Assembly: GCA_025769875.1 (NCBI GenBank)
Contig: JAGFNK010000016.1
Span: 222,541-286,540, forward strand
DNA from: Russula earlei
Taxonomy: Eukaryota > Basidiomycota > Agaricomycetes > Russulales > Russulaceae
Direction: 5' to 3'
DNA length: 64,000 nt
The notes under the pieces are model-generated. The model worked only from the letters and a program-made list of their open reading frames with translations, made no database searches and was not told the DNA's origin. Every line of letters begins with the position of its first letter. Positions within the stretch are counted from its first letter, which is position 1. Of the stretch, positions 45,616 to 57,986 are shown one piece after another. The position numbers and the translations under genes were made by a program.

Positions 45616-47137
45616 ATGCCTCTCAGAGTTGGATATGGTATGCACAAACGAGCTGAGAAACCTTCCATTCCGATCCCTCATTCATCGTGACCCCTCAGTT
45701 CGCGAACACTTTTCGTCCCCGCTCCTGCAGTTTGCCAATGACGACGGTGACAAGACGTTCACGCTCGTCGAATGTCCCAGTATGACTGTCCGATCCCAAG
45801 CCCATCTGTTCCGCTGTTGATTCGAAAGAGAGGCGGCACTGGTCAGCTCATCTCGCGGCTTACCGATAACGAAATCGATGTGGCGATGTCAGTGTTGGCG
45901 TCGTCCATGCAAATTCGCGCCCTAAATCCGATCATTTTGTTTCTGTCAGTGCTCTTACCGATGCGCTAATCGCCGGCATAGCCAACGGATCAAAGGCATA
46001 CAAACTTGTTGGCAGCTACGTCAGCACGCCCTTGAATTGGTGTTTCTCTATCCCCTCCGCTCCTCGCGTTCGCTTGTCAGCGCACGCACGCGCGTGCCTC
46101 GCTAACTCTGATGGCACTGACAGGGCGGTCATCACCGGAAAAAAGTCCTGAATATCAAAGTATTGTGGACCTTGAGGGCACGCCCATCGGCATCTCGCGC
46201 CTCGGCAGCGGCAGCCAGATCATGGCCTACGTTATGGCCCTGCAACAAGGCTGGGCGACAGACACGCTGCGATTCAAAGGTGGGTGCGTCGTGTGCATAT
46301 GCATACGTACATGCACGCCACTAGCATGAACTGAAGCCCACCTTTTTTTTATTCCCCTCCTAAGTTATCCTCCGGTAATGACTCGCCTGATTTTTGTCTA
46401 GTGAACAATGATATCCACAGCCTGATTGACTCGGTTAACGACGGATCCACGAGTGCGTTCATGTGGGAGTGGTTCACCACCAAGCCGTTCGTGGACGCCG
46501 GCCGGGTACGATTTGTACGTTCACGTCATCCTCGTCCTTTCTGCGCGGCGCTGGGCTGAAGCCAGACCACACACCCCCCCCACCCCCCTCCCCTCCGCCG
46601 CCCGTATACGTTGACGTACCGAATTGCGGATCGCATAGATCGGCTCAGTGCCAACGCCATGGCAGTCATGGCTGATCGCCGCCCATCCCTCGCGAGACCG
46701 CGCGCCTTCGCACGAGCTGCGCGCTTTCCTCGAAACCCTCTCGACGTACGTGGTCGCATTCGACGCGCCCGAGAAGCGCGCTGGACCGAACGTCGAGTTC
46801 ATCAAGGAGACGTTCGGGTACCCCGAGGAAGACATCGTGGTTGAGTCCATTCGCAAGCAAACGTGTGACACACCACATCACCCGTGCTGACTTGCGGCAC
46901 GCACGATCTCTAGGCCTGGCTCAAAACCGTCGGCTATCCCAAGGACTGCTCTACCATCCCGGAGAAGATCTTCACCGACACATTAACGTAAGCTTTATAC
47001 ATCTTATGTGCTTTGTGGCTGGTTAACGTGAATTCATGGGTAGCACGCTCGAAATGGCGGGTGTCATCAAGGCGCCAGAGCGCTATCAATTTGATGTAAA
47101 GACCTTTATCGATGCGACAGTGGTAACGTTGACATGA
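45616..47137 (+). CDS. Ca3427/SsuA-like periplasmic-binding-fold protein, frameshifted
   Basis: Nine predicted exons: 45616-45637, 45699-45779, 45833-45887, 45950-46039, 46124-46279, 46402-46514, 46639-46839, 46914-46987, 47044-47137. The text MPLRVGYV, CPSGTGQLISRL, LVGSYVSTPLNWAVITGK, GISRLGSGSQIMAYVMALQQ and MWEWFTTKPFVDAGRVRF matches a fungal cytosolic family with the type-2 periplasmic-binding-protein fold (Candida Ca3427; relatives of SsuA and THI5). The ligand is unknown, and no signal peptide is present. The summed exons are one base too long: an A6 run at about 46139-46144 shifts the frame between VITGK and SPEYQ. One fewer A restores 294 residues. Thus it is a sequencing error or a recent frameshift allele. 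Confidence 0.82.
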
Positions 47138-47536
47138 TACATCATTGCGGAAAGCCACGAATGTTCGTAAATATTGTGCACGTTCTCGTGTCCATTTGAT
47201 CAATACAACAAAACAGGATATAAGGTGGCACCAAGGCGCAACGCCCGGTGGCCGTACTCTAAGGTATGCAATGACGACCAGTCCTGCTGCCTGCGGCAAT
47301 GTCCCCGCGCGGTAACATAATTAATATAAACGAACAACGATGAAGACGTATGCCAGGGAACATTGATGCATGATTTGGGGGGGATATGCAATGATAAATG
47401 CCGGATTCGCTCTGTTAGTAAATCTCATCTAGCCAGCAAGTAAGACCCGTTACGCGAGCGTTTCACTGGTGAGGGTAAGGGCAAAGGCTCTGATACAAAA
47501 GACATCGTGGAGAAGGAAAGTCGGGAGAAGGATGGG
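47138..47536. other. Convergent intergenic region
   Basis: About 400 bases between the stops of the binding-protein gene and the F-box gene. No gene seen. Confidence 0.5.
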
Positions 47537-49452
47537 TCACCTCAGCCTGCAAGGGTAAATAGTTTTGGCATGAGAACAAATATACCAAGGATTAAGGACG
47601 AACCTAAGCCAGATTTGGGTCGTGGTACACCGTTCCATAACCAATTTCCATTCCCGCTTAGCGCCGGCGTTGTCACGCAGGGCGTCCAGGAGAGATTGGC
47701 GACCCTCCTTGGTGCCCTCTCCTTCCAGAATCCAGTCGCAGTACCACCCCTCGCCGAGCCCGTGGCGCACGTGGGGTCGCAAACGTGCGATCCATTGGTA
47801 TTTCTTGATTCGGGCGAATCCGTTTGGGGAATGTGGGCTTCGGACCCTGCCGGAAAGGAGGAGGAGGGAAAGCTCTGGTTCTTCGCGAGGGAGGGTTGCG
47901 ACGAACCGAGGGTTGATCGGCGGAAAGGTGATGTGGGCGTAGTAGAAGGGCGAAGGGAGGAAGAGGGGCTCTGACAGCGGAAGAACTGCTGAAGGCGAGT
48001 ACGGCTGGAGGCCGTTGCCGTCGAAGATCATCCACGGTTCTGGGTCCCATTTGCCATCGCACGACAAATCGCTGTTCGAGGAATCCGCGCCGTCGATGGG
48101 AGGCAAATATCCCAGATTGCAGACGACGTCGCCGACGGAAAGATGTTGCCACAGCCCAGCGTCTTCCAACTGCGCTTCGCATGCGGCGACTGCGTCATGA
48201 ACCACTTCCGAACAGGGAAAGTAAACGCGTAAGATGGGCGCGCGACTTCGTGATGTGGCCGCGCGGACATCATGTGGGGAGTACGTCGTGAGAGAACAAG
48301 TCGGGAAAAAGTCGGCAGGACGAGTGGAAGCTGGTGACGGGCTGCCCTGTCCGTTGTCCGTCGAAGACCCGCTAGAATCTACAGTGGAAACGAAATTGCG
48401 TTGTGGTCGTCGAAAGACTGTGTCGTCATCTCCGAATGTTGGACCGGCTATCGTAGACCTACGCTTCCGAGTCGGGCGCCTCCAGCTCCCCGAGTAAAGT
48501 TTAAAACCCAATGAGTCTGCAGAGGGGGGTGGAGGGGGGACCTTGTTCCTCCCCAATATGGACATGCGTGAGAGGCTTCGGCTGGGTGTGTCGCCTTCCA
48601 AAGAGCGAGATTTTCGACCGGAGGCAGAAGGCATAGAACGGAATTTTGTATGTATGGATCGCTTTTGGGGGCGATCCTTGTCATTCGAGAAGAACGACAA
48701 GGGAGCGGGAAATACGAGCTCTCGTCCGGCGCCTTGTTGAGCTACATTACGGTAACGTAATGAAGGATCCTCTACTTCCTCCTCGATCGGGGAAGGGGAG
48801 CTATGTACAAGTGCCTGCAAGAGCAGGACCATCCGCGAATGCGCTTGGCAGAGCATAATGTACCTCTGCATCTCGTCTTCCGGTTCTGCATTCTCGCCTG
48901 AAAGCGTCGCGAGGGCATGGGTTGGGTAGTGGTGCAAAGGCAGCTGTTGCGAGATCACTAATGGGTTACCGTCATCTCCAGTTTCGGAATGATGCGTTAA
49001 ATACGATGCTCACTGAAATGACTAAGATCGCGTAATTGAAAGTTGATGACCCTGGACGTGTAAAGATCTGCGATGCAAAGACAGTCTCGGTAGCCGGGGA
49101 CGAACGCGGACAAGACAACGTCTCTGAGTTCGGGGTGCTCCAGGACGTTGCTGCATGCGGTGCAAGTCAAGGCGAGCGAATAAAAGTCGTGCCAGCGGAC
49201 ATAGCGAAGGAAGTTGGCAAGGATCCGAGGTTCCTGGAGTGCGCTAACTATGGATATCGATATCCCAGGGGGAGATGGCGAAAGGGCCTCCAACGTCGTG
49301 AAGGCCAGGTATCCTGCTGCATCATAAAGTGACTCGTCTGGCAGCTCGGGAAGAGATTTCGAGGATCCGATTAAGTGGGAATTTTCTATGGAAGGTAGTG
49401 GGCTGGAACGCGATGGATCGTCGACTGGGAAGGGGAGAACGATGGCGGACAT
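47537..49452 (-). CDS. F-box protein
   Basis: Exons 49452-49014 and 48975-47537, with a 38-nt GT-AG intron, giving 625 residues. Residues about 70-115 read as an F-box (EPRILANFLRYVRWHDFYSL, then ALTCTACSNVL), the Skp1-binding motif of SCF ubiquitin ligases. The middle is Ser/Pro/Arg-rich and probably disordered. The C-terminal 150 residues form a conserved fungal module: KKYQWIARLRPHV, GLGEGWYCDWILEGEGTKEG and an REWKLVMER/IWLRF end. A substrate-receptor role in ubiquitination is inferred from the F-box; targets are unknown. The ATG at 49452 is the first in frame. The frame may end slightly earlier, because the last 20 or so residues look unlike the family. Confidence 0.78.
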
Positions 49453-49829
49453 GGCAAGGAGAGATGGAGAGAGTCAAGGGAGGGGGGGGGAGCTGCTAGA
49501 CGGACAATAAGCAAGCATCCATCGTGAAGGGAGCCAGGGAACCGCAAGAGGGCCGAGATTTAAACAAAGCCAATGGGGCTGTCTCCACCCACACTGCACG
49601 TTTGGCGCATGTCATCCTACGGGCCAGTTTGCCGTGAAAAGCAATCACCAAGCGCTCTCTGACCGCGGCCGCAGCCGCTCGCTCACTGTCACATGCGGTG
49701 CACTCAAGGTACCAGCCGTCCCATTTTGCCAGTTTGATGCCCACTCTCACACCCGTTCCTCTTCTTTCAATCGCAAATCGCATCATTCTCACAAATATCT
49801 CCCGACCATTAACATACAACATACCAAAG

Positions 49830-50128
49830 ATGTCGGCTCGGAGCGCCTCGGTCCCTAGCCGATCTCCGCATCATACGCACCCAAACACGACTCGTCCACC
49901 GAGGGAACGGGGACGGTCTGAGACCAGGCACTGAAATAACTCTGAGATGCTCGGGAGAACCCATCAGCCGTCACGCCATCGTTGGTCCGACTTGCGTTTC
50001 GTGGCTTGCGTCCAACCTGTCCTTGGCATCTGCCACACCACCTGTTGCTTGCGGACGCGCCGCAGCGACGGATCAGGACCAGGGACATCGATGATATTCC
50101 CAATCCCGAATTTATCCAAATGTAGGCT
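49830..50128 (+). CDS. Possible 5' exon(s) of a truncated gene
   Basis: ATG at 49830 opens a Ser/Arg/Pro-rich frame (MSARSASVPSRSPHH) that ends at 49934. Another frame downstream (50062-50122) reads RIRTRDIDDIPNPEFIQ and is followed by a GTAGGC donor. These may be two exons of one gene divergent from the F-box gene. Repeats begin about 80 bases later, so the rest appears lost or displaced. Family not recognised. Confidence 0.3.
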
Positions 50129-50199
50129 TCACGCACGTTGGTGAGTGCCAACGTGGCGCCCACTCCATGCGATCGTAAATCCCGGTCTGGTGTGCCTAG

Positions 50200-50345
50200 T
50201 GTTCTTCCGGCCCGGCTTGGCCTGAAAGCCCAGCTTTGGCTTGGCTTGTGGTGGCTTTGGCTTTCTCAAATCCCAGGCCAGGCCAAAGCCATCAAACCTG
50301 GCTGGCTTTGGCTTGGCTTGGCCTAGGCTGTGGCTTTTATGTGTA
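50200..50345. repeat. GGCTTTGGC/GGCTTGGCC short-motif array
   Basis: Dense GGCTTTGG, GGCTTGG and GGCCAGGCC units, self-complementary, at the left edge of the second transposon zone. Looks like subterminal repeats of a DNA element. Confidence 0.55.
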
Positions 50346-50579
50346 AAATATGTTTAGTTGTAGAATGAGATAGTGGAGCTGAAAATGTTGTGTAAATGGA
50401 AGCTACTACTGTAGGGGGTCAGGTAGTTGGCCACCCTGACAAGTTGGCCACAGGGGACTTTCTGAACTTTTTAGAGTATTAATGCCTGTGTAGTTGATTT
50501 GGGCAGTAAGAACTATGTCCAGTGTTGCCTCAAACAAAAGTTCTTACACTGGCAGTGATTGCTTGATGAGTTAGAGTAG

Positions 50580-50750
50580 TGCTTCAAAGTCCAGTTAAGT
50601 CAGTTTTTCCCACGATTTTGGTGTGACCGAGACCGTGACTGGCTACCAGTTTGCCAAATCTACAAAAAACTGGACCGGACCGCACATGACCAGTTACATT
50701 TGGTCATTTGCAGTCAATTGACCAGTTCAGACCAGTCTTGACCCAGGAAC
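50580..50750. repeat. GACCAGT-type short-motif cluster
   Basis: Repeated GACCAGTT, GACTGG and related units. The same unit makes up the minisatellite at 53694-54179 and recurs at 52140-52190 and 54200-54290. Confidence 0.55.
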
Positions 50751-50754
50751 AGCT

Positions 50755-52110
50755 GTGCTCATGCTCTCACATCATCATTGCCACCACACTTGTGACCATG
50801 CTGCCACTGCCCTCTCTCTCATGTTGCTGCCACTTTCCACCACCACCCTTGTTGCATCCACTGCAAGGTGGATTCCCACTGGCTTGGGAATCACATGGTG
50901 CACTACTTTCACATGCTCCCTCCCTCCATGCATGCTGGGCCAATTCCAACACAACACATGAATCCATGATGACACACAACTGAACTTCCCATGTGCACAA
51001 AAATCACATGTTAAGCTGTATGCTTTTTTTTTTCTTTCATGACTTTCTCTCATCCAGCTGTAAGGTGTCTGAGCCTGCTGACTGGGAAACTTGCACTCGC
51101 CCCCACCTCCCATGTGTCATCTCTCCCTCCACTCCTCCATCCAACTGCCGCCACTCTTTTCCTTTCATATTCTCCTTCCCTCTTGTGCCAATTTCTTGAC
51201 ATCACCACCGCATTCCCCACTCTGCGCCTGGGAACAGTGACAGCGGCTCAACCCGATCACCTCCAACATCACCTGTTCACCTGTGCCTCGTGCTCCCCCA
51301 TCCACATCCATCCCTTGCACCACTAGTCACTTTGTCTGCCTCATGCTCCCCACATTTTTGTCATATCACTCTTGCCCATTGTCAATTCCCTTTCATCCCA
51401 CTCTCACCTCTCCATCATCACTCACAAATTGTTGTCCTTGCACCTGTCACATGACTACGCATGGACCCCATTGATGCATTTGCTGTTGTCATCATCGCTT
51501 GATCCAAGGGCTCGTTGCCCACAGCGCCTCACCTGTTCATCCTCACCACACTGCCTTGTGCTCATGGACGACTCACAGTCAAAGGAATAGGATTCTCATG
51601 TAGTTGTCTCCTCATAGTTTTGCAGTTTCTTGCGATCTATTGCACCTGCATTTGCCCTCTCCTCATCCACCTGCGCAAACAATTCTCTCGAGAACACACA
51701 CAAACACACACACACTCTCTCGCATACGTGCTCCTCTGGATCATTGAGTGTTGGTCTGGGGCATGACCTTGCTCTCAGCTTGTCCCTAGTCTGTACCCAC
51801 CCTTGAATCAAGTCCCATGGACTACATGTGCCCGTTCTGGCGTGCTACATGGCCAATCCCTAACTCAAAACCCTGATGGCATGCAATGCATCTTTTCCCT
51901 TGTGTGCAATTTTCATGCATTGAGCTGTGTGCATTTTTTTTTCCCCTCTTTCTTTTGATTTCACGGCTTTCTGATTCATTCTGCTTTGCAGGCTGCGTTT
52001 TCATGTGTTCGTGTTCGTCTCATGCCCGTGCATCACAGCCCATCACTGCCATGCCTCCTCCCTCACCTTGTCTCACCTTGTCTCCACCTCTGCCTTGAAC
52101 ACATACAGAA
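50755..52110 (+). other. Pyrimidine-rich element body, inverted copy at 55.7-57.2 kb
   Basis: CACC- and CTCC-rich DNA with no credible gene. Blocks reappear inverted downstream, for example 51058-51115 (GAGCCTGCTGACTGGGAAAC) matches 56155-56210 and 57065-57130, and 51280-51375 matches 55880-55975. Confidence 0.6.
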
Positions 52111-52557
52111 CCTCTAGGTATAGGAAGAGGTTCACATTATGACAGGTTATGACCAGTCATCTGTTGTCAGGTGAATCATGACTGGTCATGGAATCACATG
52201 CGGAACTGCGATGGACAATCATGACATGATGCTCCATCCCTTTTATCCTTCATCACTGACTGCACGCCCACGCTACCACCTCACACCTGACATCAAGACC
52301 TTGACTGCATCGCCTGCCCCTCCCCACTGACCACACATGCACGTCACGCCCCAGCTCAGGCACGCATTTGCATCTCAAACCTTTCACCATGGCCTCAACT
52401 GCCTTGCCTGGTCCCAATCCTCTGATTCCCTTTCACCATTCCATTTCCTTTTATTATCTTCTACTCTTTGTATTTCCCCCCATGTATATAAAACCCTTAG
52501 TTACTCTGTAGTAAAGAGAGAGAAGAATAAGATCCCCTTTCCTTTGACATCTGCCTC

Positions 52558-53439
52558 TGTCATGGTAACTAGCCATGTCAGTTCACAAGCGGAAAACAAG
52601 TTGGTGATAAAGAGGTGTTCAAGAAATGGGCTGGTTCCCGTGTATAATGAGTAAGGATCCCTGCAGCGGTCGAAGTGTTTTATGCTAAACAGGTTATGGC
52701 CAATAGACCCTTCCTAGTACGACTCGGTCCATTGAGAAGCTAGGGTAAGTTTATAAATGGATAGACTAGGGCTGGTTCCACTAGCTATATGCGTTCAAGT
52801 CTGTCGGGGACCTTGAACAACGCAGAGAGAGTAGAGGAAGGTAGGTCTTAAAGGAGGAGAGCTCTTCTCAGGGGAGTGAAGAGAGACTCTTAGGGAAGGA
52901 AGGGAAAGGCGAAGAGTAGATGGTGGATGGTGTGTTGAGAGTTGATGAAATGGAGAGGTGGTTGTGGTTTAAGTTTGTGAGAGTGAAGTGGGTTGCAGGA
53001 GAATATGTTGGACAAGAGTAGGTTGGATTCTACTAGAGACCAAGCTTAGGGCTTTGGTCACAAAGTACTGAGCTTATATATACAGGAGAAGCGCAGCAAT
53101 AGCTGCGCTTTGACTGTGCTACTAGTATAGTAGGAGTCATAATAAGTAGGAGTCATAGGAATAAGGCCACGAATGAGTCAGGACCAAGTAACTGTGCTGC
53201 ACAGTAGGTGCGCAGCATTGCACAGTCAAAACTAAGAAGTGAATATAAATGGAAAGAGAACCAAACAGAGGGAAAGTAACAGCACTCCAGTGTTACCTGG
53301 ACGTGTATGGATCACATGATAACACAGAAGGGATCACAAGATGTAAGAGATCACAAGACCAGTAAGTAAAGGGACATACGCAAGCAAGCAGTCCATAGCA
53401 AGAGGTAAAAAGTAGACGTAAAAGGAAAATGGTGTAACA
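52558..53439. mobile_element. Solo LTR, family I
   Basis: 882 bases, TGTCATGGTAAC to AATGGTGTAACA, with target duplication GCCTC at 52553-52557 and 53440-53444. TATA-like TTATATATACA at about 53074 suggests transcription on the - strand. Confidence 0.85.
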
Positions 53440-53693
53440 GCCTCTGCTCAAATGAAGAACTTTGAACAACCATGCATGTGATACCAGCTCCTCTCTCCCC
53501 TTCTTGCTCCCACCTCTGGTGTCTCAGTCAATGTCCACTTACTGGTCCAACGGCCCCACTCTTTCACACTCATGCATCCCTGGACACACCACACTGGTGG
53601 TTTAGAGCTTGCCTAAAGCTGTGACCATAATTTTCAAACCCATGAAATCTTGACAGAAATTCCAGGCACACCAGGCACACCAGGCACCAGGCA

Positions 53694-54179
53694 CACCAGT
53701 CATAACCAGTCACGACCAGTCATGACCAGTCATGACCAGTCATAACCAGTCATGACCAGTCATAACCAGTCATGACCAGTCATAACCAGTCATGACCAGT
53801 CATAACCAGTCATGACCAGTCATAACCAGTCATGACCAGTCATAACCAGTCATGACCAGTCATAACCAGTCATGACCAGTCATAACCAGTCATGACCAGT
53901 CATAACCAGTCATGACCAGTCATAACCAGTCATGACCAGTCATAACCAGTCATGACCAGTCATAACCAGTCATGACCAGTCATAACCAGTCATGACCAGT
54001 CATGACCAGTCATAACCAGTCATGACCAGTCATGACCAGTCATAACCAGTCATGACCAGTCATGACCAGTCATGACCAGTCATGACCAGTCATAACCAGT
54101 CATGACCAGTCATAACCAGTCATGACCAGTCATAACCAGTCATGACCAGTCATAACCAGTCATGACCATCATAACCAGT
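53694..54179 (+). repeat. Minisatellite, 10-bp unit CATGACCAGT/CATAACCAGT
   Basis: About 48 units of ten bases, mostly alternating between the two variants, so the working unit is a 20-mer. A looser GGCACACCA repeat precedes it. Directly followed by GACTGGC and GGTCAGGTC motifs. Confidence 0.95.
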
Positions 54180-54277
54180 TTTTATCTTGTTTGAAAGTTG
54201 ATGTGACTATGACTGGCAATTCTACAAACCAGTTTGACCTTGACTGAAAGTTCAGTCATGATTGGTCAGGTCAGGTT

Positions 54278-55107
54278 TGTTACGAACCAAGGCCAAGTCC
54301 TGGCTGAGGATTGTCCTATTTCACTCAAGAGAGACCTCTCTCACTTTGTATTGCCGACTCCCTTCCATTTTCTGGGCTATCCCTCCTGTGGTACAAGATA
54401 TCGCTATTGCAAAGGCACTATAACACGACCAGGCACCCGTTTCCTAATCGGGTAATCATCGCGTGGCAGCCACATGGCCACCCAGCCACCAAGGACCCGA
54501 AACAATGCAGCACAAACTCTTAGAAACTGTTGCATAAATCATCTGACGTCATCAAGGCTCCAATGACATCATAGCTGACTGAGCGACTCCACAATGACCT
54601 TATAGGCTCACTAAGCGCTCCACAGTGACATCATAATGATGTCATCGCTCCACAATGATCAGTAATGCGCTCAGTAAGCCTGAAACTTGACACAAGCGAG
54701 TTTATGCCTCTGTAGTCCTATTGGATGGTACCAAAGAGTCTAGAATAGTCCCAGTTCTTTGTAATTGACCCTGTACACTGTATATAAGCCCCAATGAAGC
54801 ATGGCAGTCGTCAGACTGTCCATTTGTGATACTCTCATCTTCCTGGGTACTCCCCTGCGACCGCTCAGTCTAAAGTCCTCCCTCGTCCTCAAGGTACTCT
54901 TCAACGACCGCCTTGTTCAAAGCCCTTCATTGCACTGGCCTCTACTCTTCACCTAAGCCTCTTGCAACACGTACCAGTCCCCATCTGGTATCTTCTAGTC
55001 GTTTGGCTCGTCCTCCTGGTCAACGCCGTTTATGCCGTGTACCGTCTGTTCCGACCCTTGCCCACCTGCTCCTGAGTCCTTAGTGATCAGCAGTACGTGT
55101 CTTGACA
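54278..55107 (+). mobile_element. Solo LTR, family E
   Basis: 830 bases, TGTTACGAACCAAGG to GTGTCTTGACA, with target duplication AGGTT at 54273-54277 and 55108-55112. TATA-like TGTATATAAGCC lies near 54779, followed by GTCGTCAGACTGTCCATTTG, which is shared with family A. Confidence 0.92.
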
Positions 55108-55679
55108 AGGTTCAGTCAAGCAGTTTTTTGCAGTCAATGTGACCTGACCTGAAAGCACTAAGTTAGAGGCATCTGATTGCTGCTGAGTTGGCAATATGAC
55201 CAATTTGGGAAGGTCACTGGAAGGCTGAACATGGTGGCCATACCACAGGTGATTCATTTCAGATGCAAATCCTTTGAAACTTCATGTTTCATGTTTTGTT
55301 TCCCTATCTGCTCTTTCTCAGCCATAATTTCTACTGTTATTTCACTTTACTGGCCCATGTCACTCAATTCATTTCTACAACAGTTCCCATTTTGCATTTT
55401 GGACAGGCTGCATTCAGCAACACCCATTGGGCTCAGATGACAATGTGCATCCAGCACCACCAGGACTTTACATCAGACTGACCTGACCTCTCACTCATAG
55501 ACTTCAGAATATTTTAAATGAATTTATTTACACCTCAATGTGCTCGGTGACACTTGTACATGCCTTATCAGCATGTCATCCTTTGGAAATTGCTGTGGGA
55601 CCAGGAGGCGGCAAATGTCCACCTCTGTTTGAGATGGTAGCTATTGGGCATTAAATACTACAAACTACAGGGATGCTAC

Positions 55680-57185
55680 TCCTCTAACTAAGGGTCCATG
55701 AGTGTGGGACGGTGTGGTTTGGATGAGGGGCAAGGGGCTGTGGGCAGCGAGCCCTTGGTTTGGATGGCAATGATGTCAGAGGATGTGTCATCAGAGTCCG
55801 TGCATAGGCACATGGCAGGGTGAGGATGTTGGTCCGTAGATGATGATGGAGGGGTGAGAGCAGGATGAAGGGGAGTTGATGATGGGCAAGAGCGATATGA
55901 CAAAAAGGTGGGGAGCATGAGGCAGACAAAGTGACTAGTGGTGCAAGGGATGGATGTGGATGGGGGAGCACGAGGCACAGGTGAACAGGTGTCATCAGAG
56001 TAGATCAGGTTGAGCTGCTGTCGCTGTTCTTGGGCGCAGAAGTGAGGAACACAGTGGTGACATCAAAGAATTGGCATGAGGGAAGGAGAGCATGAAAGGA
56101 AAAGAGTGGCAGAAGTTGGATGAAGGAGTGGAAGGAGAGACAATGCATCGGAGGTGGGGGTGAGTGCAAGTCATGTCAGTTTCCTGGTCAGCAGGCTCAA
56201 ACAACTTACAGGTGCATGAGATGAATGAGGCAGACTAGTGGTGCAGGGGATGAATGAAGATGGTAAGGCATGAGATGCAGCTGAACAGTGAAGGACTTGT
56301 GCTGTAGGTCGATGCTTGGAGGAGCCCAGCTCCGACTCCAAGACCAAAGGTGGAGGTGTCAAGCGGCGAGGCGAGTGACATCAATGGCAATCAACTTGAG
56401 TCATTGTTGCAGTTTCCGGGCACAGAGTGGGGAATGCAGGTTGTGATGATGTTGAAGAGTGTTAAGATCGGATTGATATTATCCCTGACTCTTAGTGAAA
56501 AAGTTGCTTGATATAGTTCAAGCACTAGACTTTGATCCCTTTGATATTATCTCAGGAAGAATAAGTGTAAGAGAAGAGAGGGGCCTCTTTCACTTAGAGT
56601 TCTTCAATAGACTGTATAGAATGGTTGACAAGATAGTTGTTTCTTGTTTAAGAGAATAAGTCGAGCATAAGGCTCGACTTCTTGGTACTACAGACTATTT
56701 ATACAATATCTCAACAACTACTGATCCGATTTGTACAAAACTTGGGGTGCACATAGCTGAGAACCAGTAGTATCCAAATACGTAGAGCGCAATTTGAGAA
56801 TGTCATGAATGACTCACATGTGAGTCATTCTTTCCTAGTATCTGTTATCAACCAGTAAGGAGTGAGTAAGCCATTACCGATCAATCAGTAAGTGGATCAA
56901 TAAGCGATCACTAAGCCAGATGAATAAGCACATATGAGTAAACAGAAATGAGTCACCAGAGCATAGGTAAGCAGATGAGAATGAGGAGACACAAGAATCC
57001 TAACAAAGAGAGAATGTGGGTGTGAAGGAGGAAACAGGGGGAAGGGAGGGAGAGATGACAGATGACACGTGGGAGGTGGGGGCAAGTGCAAGTCATGTCA
57101 GTTTCCCAGTCAGCAGGCTCACACACCTTACACTCACATTTGCCATTATACATGTGTTCTACTGCCCTAAAATGTGTGGTGCCAT
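55680..57185 (-). other. Inverted, duplicated copy of the 50.7-51.6 kb body
   Basis: Two reverse copies of the pyrimidine-rich body (55680-56210, and 56155 to 57185 interrupted by the family D LTR). Open frames here are composition artefacts. Confidence 0.5.
56460..57005 (-). mobile_element. Solo LTR, family D
   Basis: 546 bases, + strand ends TGTTAAGATCGG and AGAATCCTAACA, with target duplication AAGAG at 56455-56459 and 57006-57010. Orientation is inferred from the TATA-like CTATTTATACA on the + strand and is uncertain. Confidence 0.88.
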
Positions 57186-57230
57186 GGCACATGTATGAGG
57201 AGTATTTAAAGCAGGAGTGAGTTCAAAGTA

Positions 57231-57986
57231 ATGGACACAACATCAGATTGCAAGTACCAAAATCTGATCCATTGCCCAACTATTCCTCTTGAGATGGCAG
57301 TGCCTTCTCTATCTCCATGTCCTGCTGTCTCTATTCCTCTTGATATTCTTAGCCAACCACAGGATGAACGAATTAAACTTGCAGTTGCAGCCATTCAAGA
57401 ATCAGGTACAAAACCCAATGGTCACCCAAATTATTCGGTACACCAAGCAGCACAGGACTTTGATATCCTGAGATCTTCCCTTGGCATCTGGCTGCAAGGT
57501 GTGTACTATTTTTCAAGGCAATTCCATGTTACTGAGCATGTACTAGGGGGAAAGACTTGCCAGGAAGCACATGTTGATGAGCAGACTCTCACAGAGGCCC
57601 AGGAGGAAATCATGGTGAAATGGATCAAATTTCAAGGCTGTTGTGGTGTTCCTATGACATATGCCTCAGTTAGTCAGTGTGCCACAGCAATTTCAGGCTG
57701 ACACATTGGAGGATCATGGCCAAAACAGTTCTGCCAGTGCCACCCTGATTTAAAGATGAAGAAGACTACAGGGCTAGAAAAGGCATGCACAAAAGCATTG
57801 AACCACTTTGCAGTCAATGGATTCTTTGACATGCTGACTGAGGTGATTGAAGAATATAATATTTTGCCTGGAAATCTCTACAATATGGACAAAAAAGGTG
57901 TTCAGCTAGGTATTGGTGCAAGGATTACTGCCATGATTGACCAAGATCAAAAAACTGTCTATTCCATTGAGGATGGTAACAGGGAG
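57231..57986 (+). pseudogene. Pogo-type (DDE, CENP-B-like) transposase, truncated
   Basis: Opens at 57231 with a TATA-like GTATTTAAAG about 30 bases upstream. An HTH_psq part (DERIKLAVAAIQESG, HPNYSVHQAAQDFDI) is followed by an HTH_CENPB part (TLTEAQEEIMVKWIKFQG) and the start of the DDE catalytic domain (LYNMDKKGVQLGIG, QKTVYSIEDGNRE, with the first catalytic Asp in NMD). An in-frame TGA at 57699-57701 probably replaces an Arg CGA codon. At 57987 an LTR interrupts the gene, and the rest of the catalytic domain was not found. Confidence 0.82.

Noticed and set aside
53694..54179. CRISPR-like array
   Set aside because: The 10-bp units are contiguous with no unique spacers, and the genome is eukaryotic; it is a minisatellite.
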